Positions 1 to 12,214 of a stretch of DNA of 64,000 bases are shown one piece after another. Each line of letters opens with the position of its first letter. Positions within the stretch are counted from its first letter, which is position 1. A model generated the notes under the pieces. It saw only the letters and a list, made by a program, of their open reading frames with translations, searched no databases and was not told the DNA's origin. The stretch lies in the NCBI GenBank assembly GCA_963698995.1, contig CAVOTD010000055.1:1-64000 (forward strand), written 5' to 3'. This DNA is from AP-15 sp963698995. Lineage in GTDB: Bacteria > Pseudomonadota > Alphaproteobacteria > ATCC43930 > CGMCC-115725. A program made the position numbers and the translations under genes.

Positions 1-277
1 GATCGGTCAGGAGCCGGCGCAGGGTCGCATTCGAGGGCGCGTTGAGGGAGAGAGAGAGCGCACGCTCGCGGGCTTTACGCCAAAGAAACAATGCTTCAGT
101 CCCTTGCCCAGGCCGACCGAACGAGCGCCGCGTCTCACGATCGGCGCCGTCGGGATCCGCTCGGCCGCCGTCTCCATACCTCCATCGGTGGCCGAAATTA
201 TGGAAATCGCCAGATGAGTATGGTCAAGACCCAGTTAAGATTCCCGATTCGGCGCCGTGGATGCGAACGGCGGCCGC
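1..277. other. No recognisable gene at the left edge
   Basis: Several short overlapping ORFs lie here, all rich in Arg, Ser and Ala as expected of chance frames in GC-rich DNA. I see no start with a ribosome binding site, no conserved motif and no clear hairpin. A short GA-repeat tract lies near 47-59. The window edge may cut a larger gene. Confidence 0.4.
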
Positions 278-2026
278 TCACCAACGGGGGCGGGCTGCCG
301 TTTGGCGCGCCGTAGGTGTCGGGATTTTGTCAGCGAAGGCCACAACGAGCTCGTCGGTCTCCGCATCCTCGATCAAGGCCGGGCGGGTCGCGTCGTCGAC
401 ATAGGTCTTGCTGGCGGGATCCTGGACGACGCGCTTCTTCCATCCGGTGATAGCGCCACCCGACATTTAGCCATTGCGCGACCACCGACACGAACTCGAC
501 CGCCCGGACGGGATAGAGAATGCAGGGGATTGACGATCGGCAGCCCGTGCCGGCGGGTCGTTCTCACCTTGCGGCGGACGATTTCGCATTGCAGTGGGTG
601 GACGCCCTCGATCCGCGCGGCGGAGGAGAAAACCGTCATCACGTCGGCGATCTTGTTCATCCTGAGCCCGGTCGCGGCGGCGCGCTTGAGCACAGTCTCG
701 ACATGCTCGTCGGTGTAATAGCGCTTCCAGGCGTCGCGATAGGCTTGGTTCCACGCCTCGCCCGACATGACAGAATGGCCGGTGCAAACATGCTCGAGGT
801 CGTATTTGTTCATGTCCGGATCCATCGGAACCCCTTTGAGGTAAAGGATCTTGTGATCCTCGGAGCCGGGGAGGGGGGTCAGGCAAAAGAATTCGAGGAT
901 GTCGAGCGGCAGCTCCTTCTTGATGATGTCGATGTCGCGGGCGACCGATTTGGGCGTGTCGGTCGGAAAACCGATGATGAACCCCGCCCAGGTCATCACC
1001 TTGTGCGCTCGCCAGGCCTGCAGCATGACCCGGTATTCCCAGATCTTGTTCTGCCGCTTTTTTGCGCCCTGCAGCGATTGGGGATTGATGCTCTCAAGCC
1101 CGATGAAGACCTGGTTGCAACCGGCTCGCGCCGCCTTCTCGATGAATCCCGGGAATCTTGTGGCAGAGCGTGTCGACCTGAAGGATCAGCTTGATCGGAA
1201 TGCCCTGGTTGCTTCTCAGATCGATCAGCCGGTCGAGGATCGCCTCCCAGTTGCGGTTGCGGGCGAAATTGTCGTCGGTGACGAAATAATGGTTGATGCC
1301 CTGGGCGTAATTGGCGCGCACGATCGCCTCGACGTCATCGGCGCTCCGATAGCGCGATTTGCGGCCCTGGACATTGATGATCGTGCAGAAGCTGCATTGG
1401 AACGGGCAGCCGCGGCCGGCGTCGAAGCACGCATGATGGCCAACGATCCGCCCGACGATTTCCTTCGGCAGGATCGGGATCTCGGCCGCCTCCATGCCGG
1501 GCATGTCGTGGAGGTAATTGTAGAGGGGTTTCGCCTGGCCGGCGTCGATGTCGCGGAGGAGATCGGCCATCCGGCCTTCGCCCTCGCCCGCGTAGAGGGT
1601 CACGCCGAGCGACTGCGCTTCCTTCATGTCCGACGGCAGCTCAGGAAGCATCGATATGCAGCCCGAGACGTGAAATCCCCCGATCACCACGGGCACGCCC
1701 CTCGCCCGGAACTCGCGGGCGAGATCAAGAGCGCGCGGAAACTGATTCGACTGAACCCCGACGAGGCCGACAAATCCGCCTCCCGCCGCCTTTATCCGCC
1801 GCGAGATCGCCTTGACGTCGACGACCGTATTGCACTCGTCGCAGGCGTCGATCTCGATGTCGACCTCGGGACCAAGAGCCCGTTCTTCCCTGCAGGCGGC
1901 CAAAAGCCCGTAGACGCTGGCGAGGCTGTTCGAGGGGATGGTGGAGAGGCGCCATTGGATCACATAGCCGTCGTCATCATAGTGCGACGGCTTGATCAGG
2001 AAGATCTTGAACGTCCGGTTTCCCAT
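278..2026 (-). CDS. Radical SAM protein with B12-type N-terminal domain, frameshifted
   Basis: The first 190 residues look like a cobalamin-type Rossmann domain. A radical SAM core follows, with the cluster motif C207-x3-C211-x2-C214 ('GCPFQCSFC'). The C-terminal part carries 'GFPTDTP' and 'LTPLPGSEDH'. The protein is read in pieces: 2026 to about 1150, then a second frame to about 545, a third to about 448, and the original-type tail to a TGA at 278. Similarity is continuous across the breaks ('KIPG', then 'FIEKAARAG' and 'FIGLESINP'), so these are single-base indels, not separate genes. The full product would be about 580 residues. Its substrate cannot be named; relatives include methyltransferases and ring-modifying enzymes. 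A second partial copy of the same family lies at 7559-8361. Confidence 0.8.
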
Positions 2027-2215
2027 GGCGTGCTCTTCGTTGTCGCGCCGCGCGCCAATCTGCTCAGCACCGCGCTTCCGTCCAAAAGAATCCCCAGCCC
2101 TCCCGGCCCTTTGGGAGTCGACCCGGCATACTTTGTTTTGTTTGGGCGGTCCAGAACGGATCTCGGAGAAGCCTGGGTTCGCGCGCTCTGCTCGAATTGG
2201 GGGGCGCTTGCCCGG

Positions 2216-3086
2216 TCAGCCCTTCTTGCCAGCCTTTTGCTTTTTCCCGCCCTCGCTTGCCTTGAGGGCCGCATGATACTTGCGCTTGATGCCGGCGAGG
2301 TTGACCGATGGGGTCGGGAAGGCGAGGTCGAGATCGGCGATAGCATCCGCGATGATCTGCGACACGGCGAGATTGCGAAACCACTTGTGGTTCGAGGGGA
2401 TCACATGCCACGGCGCGTTCGCCGTGCTGGTCGCGCTAAGCGCGTCCTCATAGGCGTCGATGTAATCGTCCCACAATTCACGCTCTGAATAGTCGGATTC
2501 GCTGATCTTCCAGTTGCGCCCCGGGTCATCCAGGCGTTGGGCAAAACGACCGAGTTGCTCTTCCTTGCTGATGTGGAGGAAGAATTTGAGGATCGTGGTT
2601 CCCGATTGCGCGAGCAGCGCCTCGAAATCGCGGATATGCTCATAGCGGCGGGCGCAGGTTTTCTTGTCGATGAGCTTGTGGACGCGTGTGACCAGCACGT
2701 CCTCGTAGTGTGAGCGGTTGAAGATGACGATCTGGCCGGCTCTCGGCGCATGGGGGTGAACGCGCCAGAGAAAGTCATGTGCGAGTTCGAGCGGCGTCGG
2801 TTGCTTGAAGCTGGCGACGTCGACGCCCTGCGGGTTGACGCCGCTGAATACGTGCCTGATCGTGCCGTCCTTGCCCCCGGCGTCCATCCCCTGCAACACG
2901 ATGAGAACCGAATGCTTATGCTCGGCATAAAGAAGAGCCTGCTGGCGCGCGAGAGCCTTCGAGATAGTCTTCGGCCTCGTCCTTGGCTTTGTCCTCCGAT
3001 CCGTGCTCGCCCTTATAGCCCGGGTCAAGTTTGTTCAACTTGAGCTTCTCGCCCGGTTTGACTCGGAACTGTTTGCGGTAGTCCAA
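2216..3086 (-). CDS. ppk2: PPK2 family polyphosphate kinase, frameshifted near 2957
   Basis: PPK2 enzymes move phosphate between polyphosphate and nucleotides in the cytoplasm. The Walker A motif reads 'GMDAGGKDGT' and is followed by 'RHVFSGVNPQG', 'FNRSHYEDVLV' and the helical C-terminal part 'NHKWFRNLAVSQII', all typical of PPK2 class I. The N-terminus ('DYRKQFRVKPGEKLKL') lies in another frame and joins the core at about 2957 through a one-base indel. The best start is TTG at 3086, with GGAGG nine bases upstream. From there the product is about 290 residues, close to the family's usual size. A Lys-rich tail ends the protein. The gene stands alone; its neighbours are unrelated. Confidence 0.88.
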
Positions 3087-3191
3087 GATTTCGAGCCTCC
3101 GGTGAGTCGCGAACGCGACGCCCGCGCCATGTGACAGGAAGATGACGCTGAGATCAACTTGCTTGCGAGAAGCCCGGGTCCGGACTGAGCG

Positions 3192-4210
3192 ATGAACATC
3201 ACAATCGTCGGCGCTGGCGCGATCGGCGGCCACATCGCAGCCAAGCTTGCCGCGGCGGGCGAGAGCGTGACGGTCGTGGCGCGCGGGGAGCACCTGAAGG
3301 CGATCCGCGAACGCGGGCTCACGCTCAAGGAGAACGGCGAAGAGGTCGTCGCGCGCGTCCAGGCGACGGACCGCATCGCCGACGCCGGCGGCGCCGATCT
3401 TGTCGTCCTCGGAGTGAAGGCGCATCAGCTCACGCCGATCGCAGCAGAGGTCGCCTCGATCGTGACGCCCTCGACCACGCTCATGATGACGCAAAACGGC
3501 ATGCCTTGGTGGTACTTCTTCAAGCACGGCGGACCGCACGAGGGGGTTCAACTCGACAGCGTCGATCCCGGCGGAATGATCGCTCGCCATCTGCCGATCG
3601 ACGCCATCGTCGCCGCCATCAGCTACCAGGCGGCGGAGATCGAGAGCCCAGGCGTCATCCGGCATATCGAAGGCCATCGCTTCCCGGTTGCCGAAATCGA
3701 CGGGCAAAAGTTCGGGCGCATCGCGGCTTTGTCCGGACTCTTCACGAGAGCAGGCTTCAAATCGCCAGTGCTCACCGACGTGCGTTCCGAAATCTGGATG
3801 AAGCTCTGGGGCAATCTGACCTTCAATCCGATAAGCGCGCTGTACTTCATGCGACGCTCGAAGACATCTGCCGCTTCGCGCCCACACGCATGCTTGCGGC
3901 GGCGATGATGGGTGAAGCGCAAGCCGTCGGCGAAGCGTTCGGCATCCGCTTCCGTCTCAGCGTCGAGAAGCGGATCGCTGGCGCCGAGAGCGTCGGCGCG
4001 CACAAGACTTCGATGCTGCAGGACATTGAGCACGGCCGCGCGACCGAGATCGACGCGCTGCTTGGCTCGGTCATCGAACTCGCTCGCCTCGTCAATGTGC
4101 CGACCCCGCATCTCGAGGCGGTCTATGCGGTGGCAAAGCTTTTGGGCGAAACCGTCGCTCGGAGCGGGAGCGGACTGTCGTTCGCGCCGTCAGAGCCCGT
4201 TCGGAGTTGA
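3192..4210 (+). CDS. Ketopantoate reductase (PanE/ApbA) family protein, frameshifted near 3838
   Basis: The N-terminal Rossmann fold shows the NADP motif 'IVGAGAIGGHIAAKL', and 'NLTFNPISAL' belongs to the conserved middle of the family. Past about 3838 the protein continues in another frame with 'LHATLEDICRFAPTR' and the conserved stretch 'GAHKTSMLQDIEHGRATEID', which carries the family's catalytic-domain signature. Without the indel the product is about 340 residues. PanE reduces 2-dehydropantoate for coenzyme A synthesis, but paralogues act on other 2-keto acids. Placement directly before an acyl-CoA ligase, with overlapping ends, fits a catabolic role at least as well as pantothenate synthesis, so no gene symbol is given. 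Confidence 0.85.
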
Positions 4211-4218
4211 TCAGACCC

Positions 4219-5737
4219 ATGAATGCGGACCGCACCTTGAAGGACCTTTTAGCATCGGGGCGCGACGACGCGGTGGCGATAGCCGCGCATGACGCGCCGC
4301 CGTTGACCTATGAAGGTTTGCGCGCGCTGATCGAACGGACCCGCACAACGCTGAACGATCTTGGAATTGGCCTTGGCGATCGGGTCGCGATCGTATTGCC
4401 GAACGGGCCCGAAATGGCGGCGGCCTTTCTTTGCGTGGCCTCCGCGGCGACGTCGGCGCCGCTCAATCCCGCCTATAAGCAGGACGAGTTCGAGTTCTAC
4501 CTCGAAGACCTCAAGGCGAAGGCGCTGATTGTTGAGGCCGGCAGCGACTTGCCCGCCCTTCGCGCAGCCGAGAAGCTTGGCGTCGCGCTCGTAACCCTCA
4601 CTCCGGAGTGGCAGGTCGGAGCGGGCTCGTTCGAGCTATCTGGCTCTCCGCTTGGCGCCGCCATTCGGCCCGGTCCGGTCAAACCGGATGACGTGGCGCT
4701 CATCCTTCACACATCGGGCACCACCTCGCGGCCGAAAATCGTTCCGCTTCACCATGCCAACATTTGGACCTCGGCTCGCAACATCGCAGCCTCGCTCGAG
4801 CTTTCGGCCGATGACCGCGCCCTCAACGTCATGCCCCTGTTCCATATCCACGGCCTGATTGCCGGTCTTTCCGCTCCGCTTTCGCGCGGCGGCGCCGTGT
4901 TCTGCACGCCCGGGTTCAACGCGCTGAAATTCTTCGCCGACATGGAGGCGGCCAAGCCCACCTGGTACACCGCGGTGCCGACGATGCATCAAACAATCCT
5001 GACCCGCGCCGGGCGCCACAAGGAGCTCATCGCCCGTCAACCGCTGCGCTTCGTGCGCTCTTCGTCCTCGTCGCTGCCGCCGACCGTGATCGGGGAAGCT
5101 CGAGGCGGCATTCAAATGCCCGGTCATCGAGGCTTACGGGATGACGGAAGCAACGCACCAGATGGCGTCCAATCCGTTGAATGGCGTCCGCAAGCCTGGA
5201 TCGGTCGGCGTCCCGGCGGGACCCGAGATCGCCATCATGGACGAGGCTGGGCTGCTGATGAGCCCAGGCGAAACCGGCGAAGTCGTCATTCGCGGCGAGA
5301 ACGTCACCGTGGCTTACGAGAACAACCCGAAGGCGAATGGCGAGGCGTTCGTCAACGGCTGGTTCCGCACCGGCGATCAGGGCGTCATCGATGCGGACGG
5401 TTACCTGACGCTGACCGGACGGCTGAAGGAGATCATCAACCGCGGCGGCGAAAAAATCTCGCCGCGCGAGGTGGATGAAGCGCTGATGGACCACCCCGCC
5501 GTCCTGCAGGCGGTCGCGTTCGCCGTGCCGCACCCGATGCTCGGCGAGGACGTCGGCGCAGCGGTCGTCCTGCGCGAGGGCCTGACCGCCACCGAGCAGG
5601 AGCTTGGCGCGTTCCTCTCCGAGCGTCTTGCGGCGTTCAAGACGCCGCGGAAAATCCTGTTCCTGGCCGAAATCCCGAAGGGCGCGACCGGCAAGCTCCA
5701 GCGCATCGGGCTCGCGCAAAAGCTGGGACTGGGGTGA
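4219..5737 (+). CDS. Acyl-CoA ligase, oxalate-CoA ligase-like, frameshifted near 5094
   Basis: An AMP-forming adenylating enzyme: ATP activates a carboxylic acid, which is then joined to CoA. The AMP-binding motif reads 'LHTSGTTSRPKIVPLHH'. After the indel the protein continues with 'EAYGMTEATHQMASNPL' and 'RKPGSVGVPAG', then the hinge and C-terminal lysine region 'GRLKEIINRGGEKISPREV' and 'GATGKLQR'. The 'MTEATHQM...RKPGSVG' stretch resembles the oxalate-CoA ligase (Pcs60/AAE3) branch, so oxalate or a small dicarboxylate is a fair guess. Removing one G from the run at about 5092-5095 restores a single frame of about 506 residues. ATG 4219 has GGAG 12 bases upstream; TTG 4207 is an alternative overlapping the previous stop. 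Confidence 0.82.
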
Positions 5738-6016
5738 GGAGGAGAGGGGCGAATTGTTGCCGGGCTGGTCTTCGTGGCGTCGGACAGGGCTTTGGAATCG
5801 CCCGCCTCAGTCGAGCCGGATACGACACTGGCGGCGGCGAAGGCCTAGTCGGCTTAACGCCCTGTGCCGTGATCCGGCCTTGCGCCCCACCCCGTTCTGT
5901 TCGATGCTAACATGTTAGCGAGAGAGCGCGGGAGCGTCCGAACAAAAACGGGTCGGGCGCGAAGCTTATTCGCCTTGCATGAGGGCGCTGGCGCCCAGGT
6001 CACGGGAGGAAGACAA
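5738..6016. other. Intergenic region before the ABC binding-protein gene
   Basis: No supported ORF. The 3' end carries a strong ribosome binding site, GGGAGGA at 6004-6010, for the binding-protein gene. A promoter probably lies here, but I cannot place -35 and -10 boxes with confidence. Confidence 0.4.
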
Positions 6017-7034
6017 ATGCTGAAACTGACTTTGTATTGCGCCGTCGCGGCTGGCGCGCTGCTTGCCGCTTCAGCGGCTGCATGGGCGGCTGATCCCTAC
6101 ACCTTCGCGCTTGTGCCCAAGAGCACCAACAATCCGTTTTACGACCAGGCCCTGGCGGGCTGCAAGAAAGCGGAAGCGGAACTCAAGGGGGCGATCAAAT
6201 GCCTCTACATCGGCCCGAACGAGCACGGCGGCGGCGACGAGCAGGCGCAGATCGTCGGCGACCTCATCACCAAGAAAGTCGACGGGATCGCCGTCTCGCC
6301 GGCCAATGCGGCTGCGATCGCGGCCGCGCTGCAAGGCGCCAAGGCCGCCAACATTCCGATCATCACCTGGGACTTCGGATCTTCTCGAGAAAGACAAGGG
6401 CCTGCGCGCGACCTACATCGGCACCCACAATTATGACATCGGGGTCAATCTCGCGAAGCTCGTGATGGAGGCGAAGCCCAAGGGCGGCACGATTTGCATC
6501 CAGTCGGGCGGCGCGGCGGCGGCGAACCACAACGAACGCATGCAAGGCGTGCGCGACACTTTGGCCGGAAAGAAAAGCGCGGAAGCGCCGGGCGACAAGC
6601 TCGCCGGCCAGAATGGATGGACCGAAGTCGACGGCTGTCCGCAATACACGAACGACGACTTCCCTCTCGCCATGCAGATGGAGCAGGACCTGCTCAACAA
6701 GGATCCCAAGCTCGACGCCTTCGTGGCGACTGGAGGCTTTGGCGAGTTCCTGGTCGACGCCTACAAGAACTCGATGGGCCAATTCAAAGACAAGATCGGA
6801 AGCGGACAGATCGCGGTCGCGGTCGCGGACACGCTGCCGATGCAGCTCGACGACCTGAGGGCGGGTCTGGCCACCGGCAATGTCGGGCAGCGGCCCTTCG
6901 ATATGGGGTACAAGGTCATGTACGCGCTGAAGGACATGAAGGACGGCAAGGCCCCGCCGCCCGATCCGACCTATACCGGGCTCGACATCTGCACGCCGAA
7001 GAACGTCGAGACCTGCATTGGCGGCGGAAAGTAG
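6017..7034 (+). CDS. Sugar ABC transporter substrate-binding protein, frameshifted near 6375
   Basis: A periplasmic ligand-binding protein of the ribose/xylose type (Peripla_BP_4). A signal peptide is clear: 'MLKLTLYCAVAAGALLAA' with a cleavage region around 'AWAADPY'. Mature-domain markers are 'KSTNNPFYDQALAGCKKAE', 'DLITKKVDGIAVSPANAAA' and 'DAFVATGGFGEF'. At about 6375 one extra T in GACTTCGG breaks the frame; removing it gives 'WDSDLLEKDKGLRATYIG'. The repaired length, near 338 residues, is normal. The start ATG follows GGGAGGA. No permease or ATPase gene is adjacent, so the transporter's other parts lie elsewhere or were lost at the breakpoint at about 7558. The downstream oxidoreductase remnant fits a lost sugar or polyol operon. 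Confidence 0.88.
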
Positions 7035-7189
7035 CTGACCGAAGAGGCCACTAGGACGCCCCCCCGTTGGACGGGCTTTCGGGGAGGAAACGCGCTTCGA
7101 CCCTCCGTCGCCGTGTCGGCCGGCGGTGCTCACGATGACGGATGAGCCTGAACGCAAGTTGCTCTAAGCCCAATCCAACGCGCGAACCG

Positions 7190-7558
7190 TTACTCCTGAA
7201 CCTCTTCCCACCGGCCCGACTGCGCGGATCGCAACACGGCATCCGTCACGAAGTCGGTCGCCATCGCTTCGCGGAACGTCGGGCTCGCCGGCTTGGCCAC
7301 CGCGAGCGCCCCCAGGAAGTCAGCGGCCTGGTGGATGAAGGTGTGCTCATAGCCGATCTGCAGGCCCGACACCCACCAGTGCTTCATATAGGGATGGTCG
7401 CCGTCCGTGATGTGCAGCGAGCGCCAGCCGCGCAGTCGCCCCTCGTCGCTATGGTTGAAATACTGGAGCCGATGCAGATCGTGCAGGTCCCATGCGATCG
7501 ATGCGTTCTCGCCATTGATCTCGAGCGTGTATTGCGCCTTATGGCCCCGCGCGTAGCG
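7190..7558 (-). pseudogene. C-terminal fragment of a Gfo/Idh/MocA-type oxidoreductase
   Basis: About 122 codons read from 'ARGHKAQYTLEINGENASIAW' (given here in part) through 'LHDLHRLQYFNHSDEGRLRGW' type sequence to 'HWWVSGLQIGYEHTFIHQ' and a normal TAA. This is the C-terminal beta-sheet half of an NAD(P)-dependent sugar or inositol dehydrogenase. The Rossmann half and start codon are missing: the frame stops making sense at about 7558, where an unrelated gene tail begins on the other strand. It sits next to a sugar-binding protein gene, so it was probably part of the same catabolic operon before rearrangement. Confidence 0.72.
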
Positions 7559-8361
7559 GCAAGCGGGTCTTTATCGGGCTCGAAAACATCAACCCCGACA
7601 ACCTGCTGTAGGCCAAGAAAAAGCAGAACCGGGTGCACGAATACCGCCAGATGTTTCTCGCCTGGCGCGCCCAGCGGGTCATTACTTATGCCGGCTACAT
7701 CCTCGGTTTTCCGGGCGACACGCCGGAGCGGATCGCACGTGACATCCGCACCGTGCAGCAGGAACTGCCGGTCGACCTGCTTGAATTTTTTATCCTGACA
7801 CCATTACCCGGCTCGGCCGACCACCAGCAGCTGTACAAACACGGGGTATCGATGGACCCCGACATGAACAAATACGACCTCGAACACGTCACCACCGGCC
7901 ACCCGGCTATGACCGCGGCCGAGTTGCAGGAGGTCTACCGCCGAGCCTGGGACCTTTATTACTCGGCCGAGCACATCGAGACAATCTTCCGCCGCGCCAA
8001 AGCCTCCGGTATCAAGCCGGTGCGTCTATTGAACCATATTCTACAATTCTACTTCACCTTCATTCAGGAAAACGTGCACCCCTTGCAGGGCGGCTATTTC
8101 CGCCGCAAGTTGCGCCGTGAGCGCCGGGCCGGCCTGCCGCGCGAGAACCCGCTCCTCTTCTACCCGGGGCGGGTCCGGGAAGTCCTCGAAACCTACATAA
8201 AGCTCGCCGCCTTCTACCTCTACCTTCACCGTATACGCCGCCGCGTCGAAGGCGACCCGAGCCCCTATACCGACCGCGCGTTAGCGCCAGCGGACAGCGA
8301 TGCATCGACCCCCTTTGCTTCGCGCCGCCACAAGCAGGTCACCGCTGCAGCAATCGCCTGA
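7559..8361 (+). pseudogene. 5'-truncated radical SAM gene tail (paralogue of 278-2026)
   Basis: The frame opens abruptly with 'KRVFIGLENINPDNLL', hits an in-frame TAG at 7609-7611, and continues as 'AKKKQNRVHEYRQMFLAWRA' to 'LPRENPLLFYPGRVREVLE'. Nearly every conserved block matches the gene at 278-2026 ('GFPGDTPER' vs 'GFPTDTPKS', 'MDPDMNKYDLEH' in both), but the copies are clearly diverged, so this is not a recent duplication. The N-terminal domain and the iron-sulfur cysteine motif are absent, so it cannot be a radical SAM enzyme. It reads outward from the same breakpoint as the oxidoreductase fragment on the other strand. A Met-start ORF from 7633 could still be translated (about 242 residues). 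Confidence 0.75.
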
Positions 8362-8492
8362 TAACGTGGCCGCCGAGCGGTCGGCCGGATCCGAACTCTG
8401 CCGGTGCATACATTCGAAATACAATCAACTAATCACGGCCAGACGATCGAGTGTACAGGACCAATCACGCTGTGGGTGGGATCGCCGGGTCC

Positions 8493-8810
8493 TTAGGTTG
8501 TCCTTTGACCGCCCATGGCCTGCTTAATCAAGCCGACGATCACCATCAGGATGCCTCCGCCGACCCCGCCGGAAGCGATCTGAGCAATAATCGACCCGAT
8601 GTCGAGGCCACCCGTCCCAGCAGCCGCAGCCCCCGCCCCATCGCCAAGAAGCGCACCGATGATCTGCGCCCCCACGCCGCCGCCGATGACGCCGGCAATC
8701 GTGTTGCCGACAGTTCCCAAATCATATTGCTTCAGCGCGGAGCCGGCGACATTGCCGCCCACACCACCTGCGATCAGTTGGATGATCAGACCGACAATTC
8801 CACCCCACAT
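8493..8810 (-). CDS. Small Gly-rich membrane protein, function unknown
   Basis: A 105-residue protein made largely of hydrophobic, glycine-rich helices: 'MWGGIVGLIIQLIAGGVGG' at the start, a central 'NTIAGVIGGGVGAQIIGALL', and a third helix ending '...MVIVGLIKQAMGG'. The pattern of GxxxG-like repeats suggests packed transmembrane helices in the inner membrane. Similar short proteins are common in alphaproteobacteria with no known role. It is transcribed away from ettA across a 230-base gap that holds an AT-richer stretch near 8840-8890, which could contain its promoter. I recognise no catalytic motif. Confidence 0.75.
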   Translation of the reverse strand: MWGGIVGLIIQLIAGGVGGNVAGSALKQYDLGTVGNTIAGVIGGGVGAQIIGALLGDGAGAAAAGTGGLDIGSIIAQIASGGVGGGILMVIVGLIKQAMGGQRTT

Positions 8811-9043
8811 GTCGAGCTCCCTTTTCGTAGTGCTCTTGCTATCTTAAAGGGAACGCGGAGCGCGTACCCAATGTTAGGTTAACAGAATTTTCGACGGCAG
8901 ACAAATCGACTGAAAGCCGCCCGACCGCTCACTTTCGCGCCGTGTGCGTGAGCGTAGTTATCGGCGATCGACGCCGCCGCGATAATCCCTTTCGGGTTTG
9001 CTAATATCCCCATCCAGCGTTCCTCGAAAAGCGGCGGATTCCC

Positions 9044-10726
<1,683 letters not shown>

Positions 10727-10742
10727 GCGGCCCGGCCGCCGA

Positions 10743-11348
10743 TTACCGGGAGGCACCCACCCCCGTCCTCTGCCGCAACATTGCAATCAGGCTCTGCACT
10801 TGACCGCCATTGTGCTGGATCACCGAGGCGAACTCCGAGCGTTGGGTGACCGCCATGCTGATGCCGTCTACCGAGACATCGCTGATTTTGTAGCTGCCGG
10901 TTCGCTCGGTCAGACGCCAGTCGACCTTGACCGGCGCGGCGCCGGCCGGGCGCAGGATCTGGCTCGACACCAAGGCGCCATCGGCGTCGGGTCGGCTGCC
11001 CGTCACCTTGAATTTCTCGCCGCTGTACTCGGCCAGCCGGGTGGCGTAGGCGACCGCGATGTACTCCTCGAACAGCTTGACGAATTCCGCCCGCTGTTCT
11101 TCGGTCGCAATATTCCAGTATCGGCCGAGCACAAAGCGGGCGATCCCCGGAACGTCGAAATCCTCGCGCAGCAATTCGCGAAAGCGCGCCACCCGCTGAG
11201 ACTGAGTGGCGTCCTTGCCGAGCACCTCGAGCGCCCGGTTGCCGAGGCTGCTGACCAGGGCCGTGGGGTCGGCCGCGGCGGCGGCAGGTATGCCGGGCGA
11301 TCCGGCAAGTACCATAAAGGCAGCGGTCAGGAAGAAACGTCGCATCAT
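10743..11348 (-). CDS. mlaC: MlaC-type phospholipid-binding periplasmic protein
   Basis: About 201 residues of the Ttg2/MlaC family, which carries phospholipid across the periplasm between the outer-membrane MlaA complex and the inner-membrane MlaFEDB transporter. A signal peptide is visible ('MMRRFFLTAAFMVLAGS', then an Ala-rich cleavage region). Core markers are 'RFVLGRYWNIATEEQRAEF', 'FEEYIAVAYATRLAEYSG' and 'VDWRLTERTGSYKISDVSV'. The start is set by GAGG ten bases before tandem ATGs; the ATG at 11348 is used here. It lies directly downstream of mlaA on the same strand and is probably co-transcribed. The mlaFED genes are not in the window. Confidence 0.9.
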   Translation of the reverse strand: MMRRFFLTAAFMVLAGSPGIPAAAAADPTALVSSLGNRALEVLGKDATQSQRVARFRELLREDFDVPGIARFVLGRYWNIATEEQRAEFVKLFEEYIAVAYATRLAEYSGEKFKVTGSRPDADGALVSSQILRPAGAAPVKVDWRLTERTGSYKISDVSVDGISMAVTQRSEFASVIQHNGGQVQSLIAMLRQRTGVGASR

Positions 11349-11444
11349 TACTTCGATACCTCGGAGACACTTACTGCAATCGGAGAGTAAGGCGGGACGG
11401 GTTGCAGAGTTCGCCAGCGCCGGCGAAGCGCGATCTTTACGTTG

Positions 11445-12214
11445 GGTGAACGACGGGTTGGGCGGTAGGTTTTCGCGATCATTGCGAATTAGCGCCGCTC
11501 GCCGCTGGCGATAAAGCGAGCGAATCGTCGCATAATAATCGAGCGAGGTGCGCTCGATATCGGCGAGTGTCTCGATATAGCGCGATCGCTGATCAATGCC
11601 GCTGACACCCCCCGCGTACAAAGCGGGATCCAATAGAGGGTCCATGGATTGCCGGTGACGAGGAGGTTCCACGGATCGCCGAAACCCTCGGCGACCTGGC
11701 CGCCCAAATCGCGCGGTGTGGAGGGACCGAGAACCGGCACGACGACGTAAGGTCCTTCGGGAATGCCCCAGACGCCAAAGGTCAGACCGAGATCCTCCTC
11801 GTGAAAAGGCGTGCCCCAGCGTCCGGCGACATCGACCAGCCCGCCCATCCCGATCGTCGAGTTTACGACAAAGCGGCCGACCGTCTCGCCGGCCCGTGCA
11901 AATTGACCCTGCAGTGCGTCATTCACGAAGACCAGCGGCTCACGCAAATTGTTGAGAAAATCGCGTACCGAATCGCGCACCGGATCCGGCAATGCCGTAC
12001 GATAAGCTTTGGCGACCGGCACCAGCACATTGCGGTCGACGACTTGGTTGAATTCGAAAATCTTGCGGTTGGTGTCCTCAAACGGGTCGTTGAAATCCTC
12101 TTCGTAGGTGGCGGTCTGCTGCGCCGTGTTGGGGTGTGAGGCGCACCCCGAGAGCATCAGGGCCGCGAATACGATCAGGTCAAAGAAGACGAAGCGGAGC
12201 GGGCGAACATTCAT
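11445..12214 (-). CDS. mlaA: MlaA/VacJ outer-membrane lipoprotein, frameshifted near 11620
   Basis: MlaA removes misplaced phospholipid from the outer leaflet of the outer membrane and passes it to MlaC. The signal peptide ends in the lipobox 'ALMLSGC'. The body shows 'NDPFEDTNRKIFEFNQVVDR', 'DSVRDFLNNLREPL' and 'FGVWGIPEGPYVVVPVLGPS', all classic MlaA. At about 11620, after 'NPWTLYWIPL', the reading frame changes and the C-terminus 'YAGGVSGIDQRSRYIETL' and 'RTSLDYYATIRSLYRQRR' continues in the shifted frame. That frame has no stop before the mlaC start, so the 3' end given is only approximate. Start ATG 12214 is preferred over ATG 12229 because it gives the shorter, normal signal peptide. 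Confidence 0.87.

Noticed and set aside
899..2488. 529-codon plus-strand open frame
   Set aside because: It lies antisense to the radical SAM and PPK2 genes, which show clear motifs. The plus-strand product is Asp/Arg/Val-rich with no family features.
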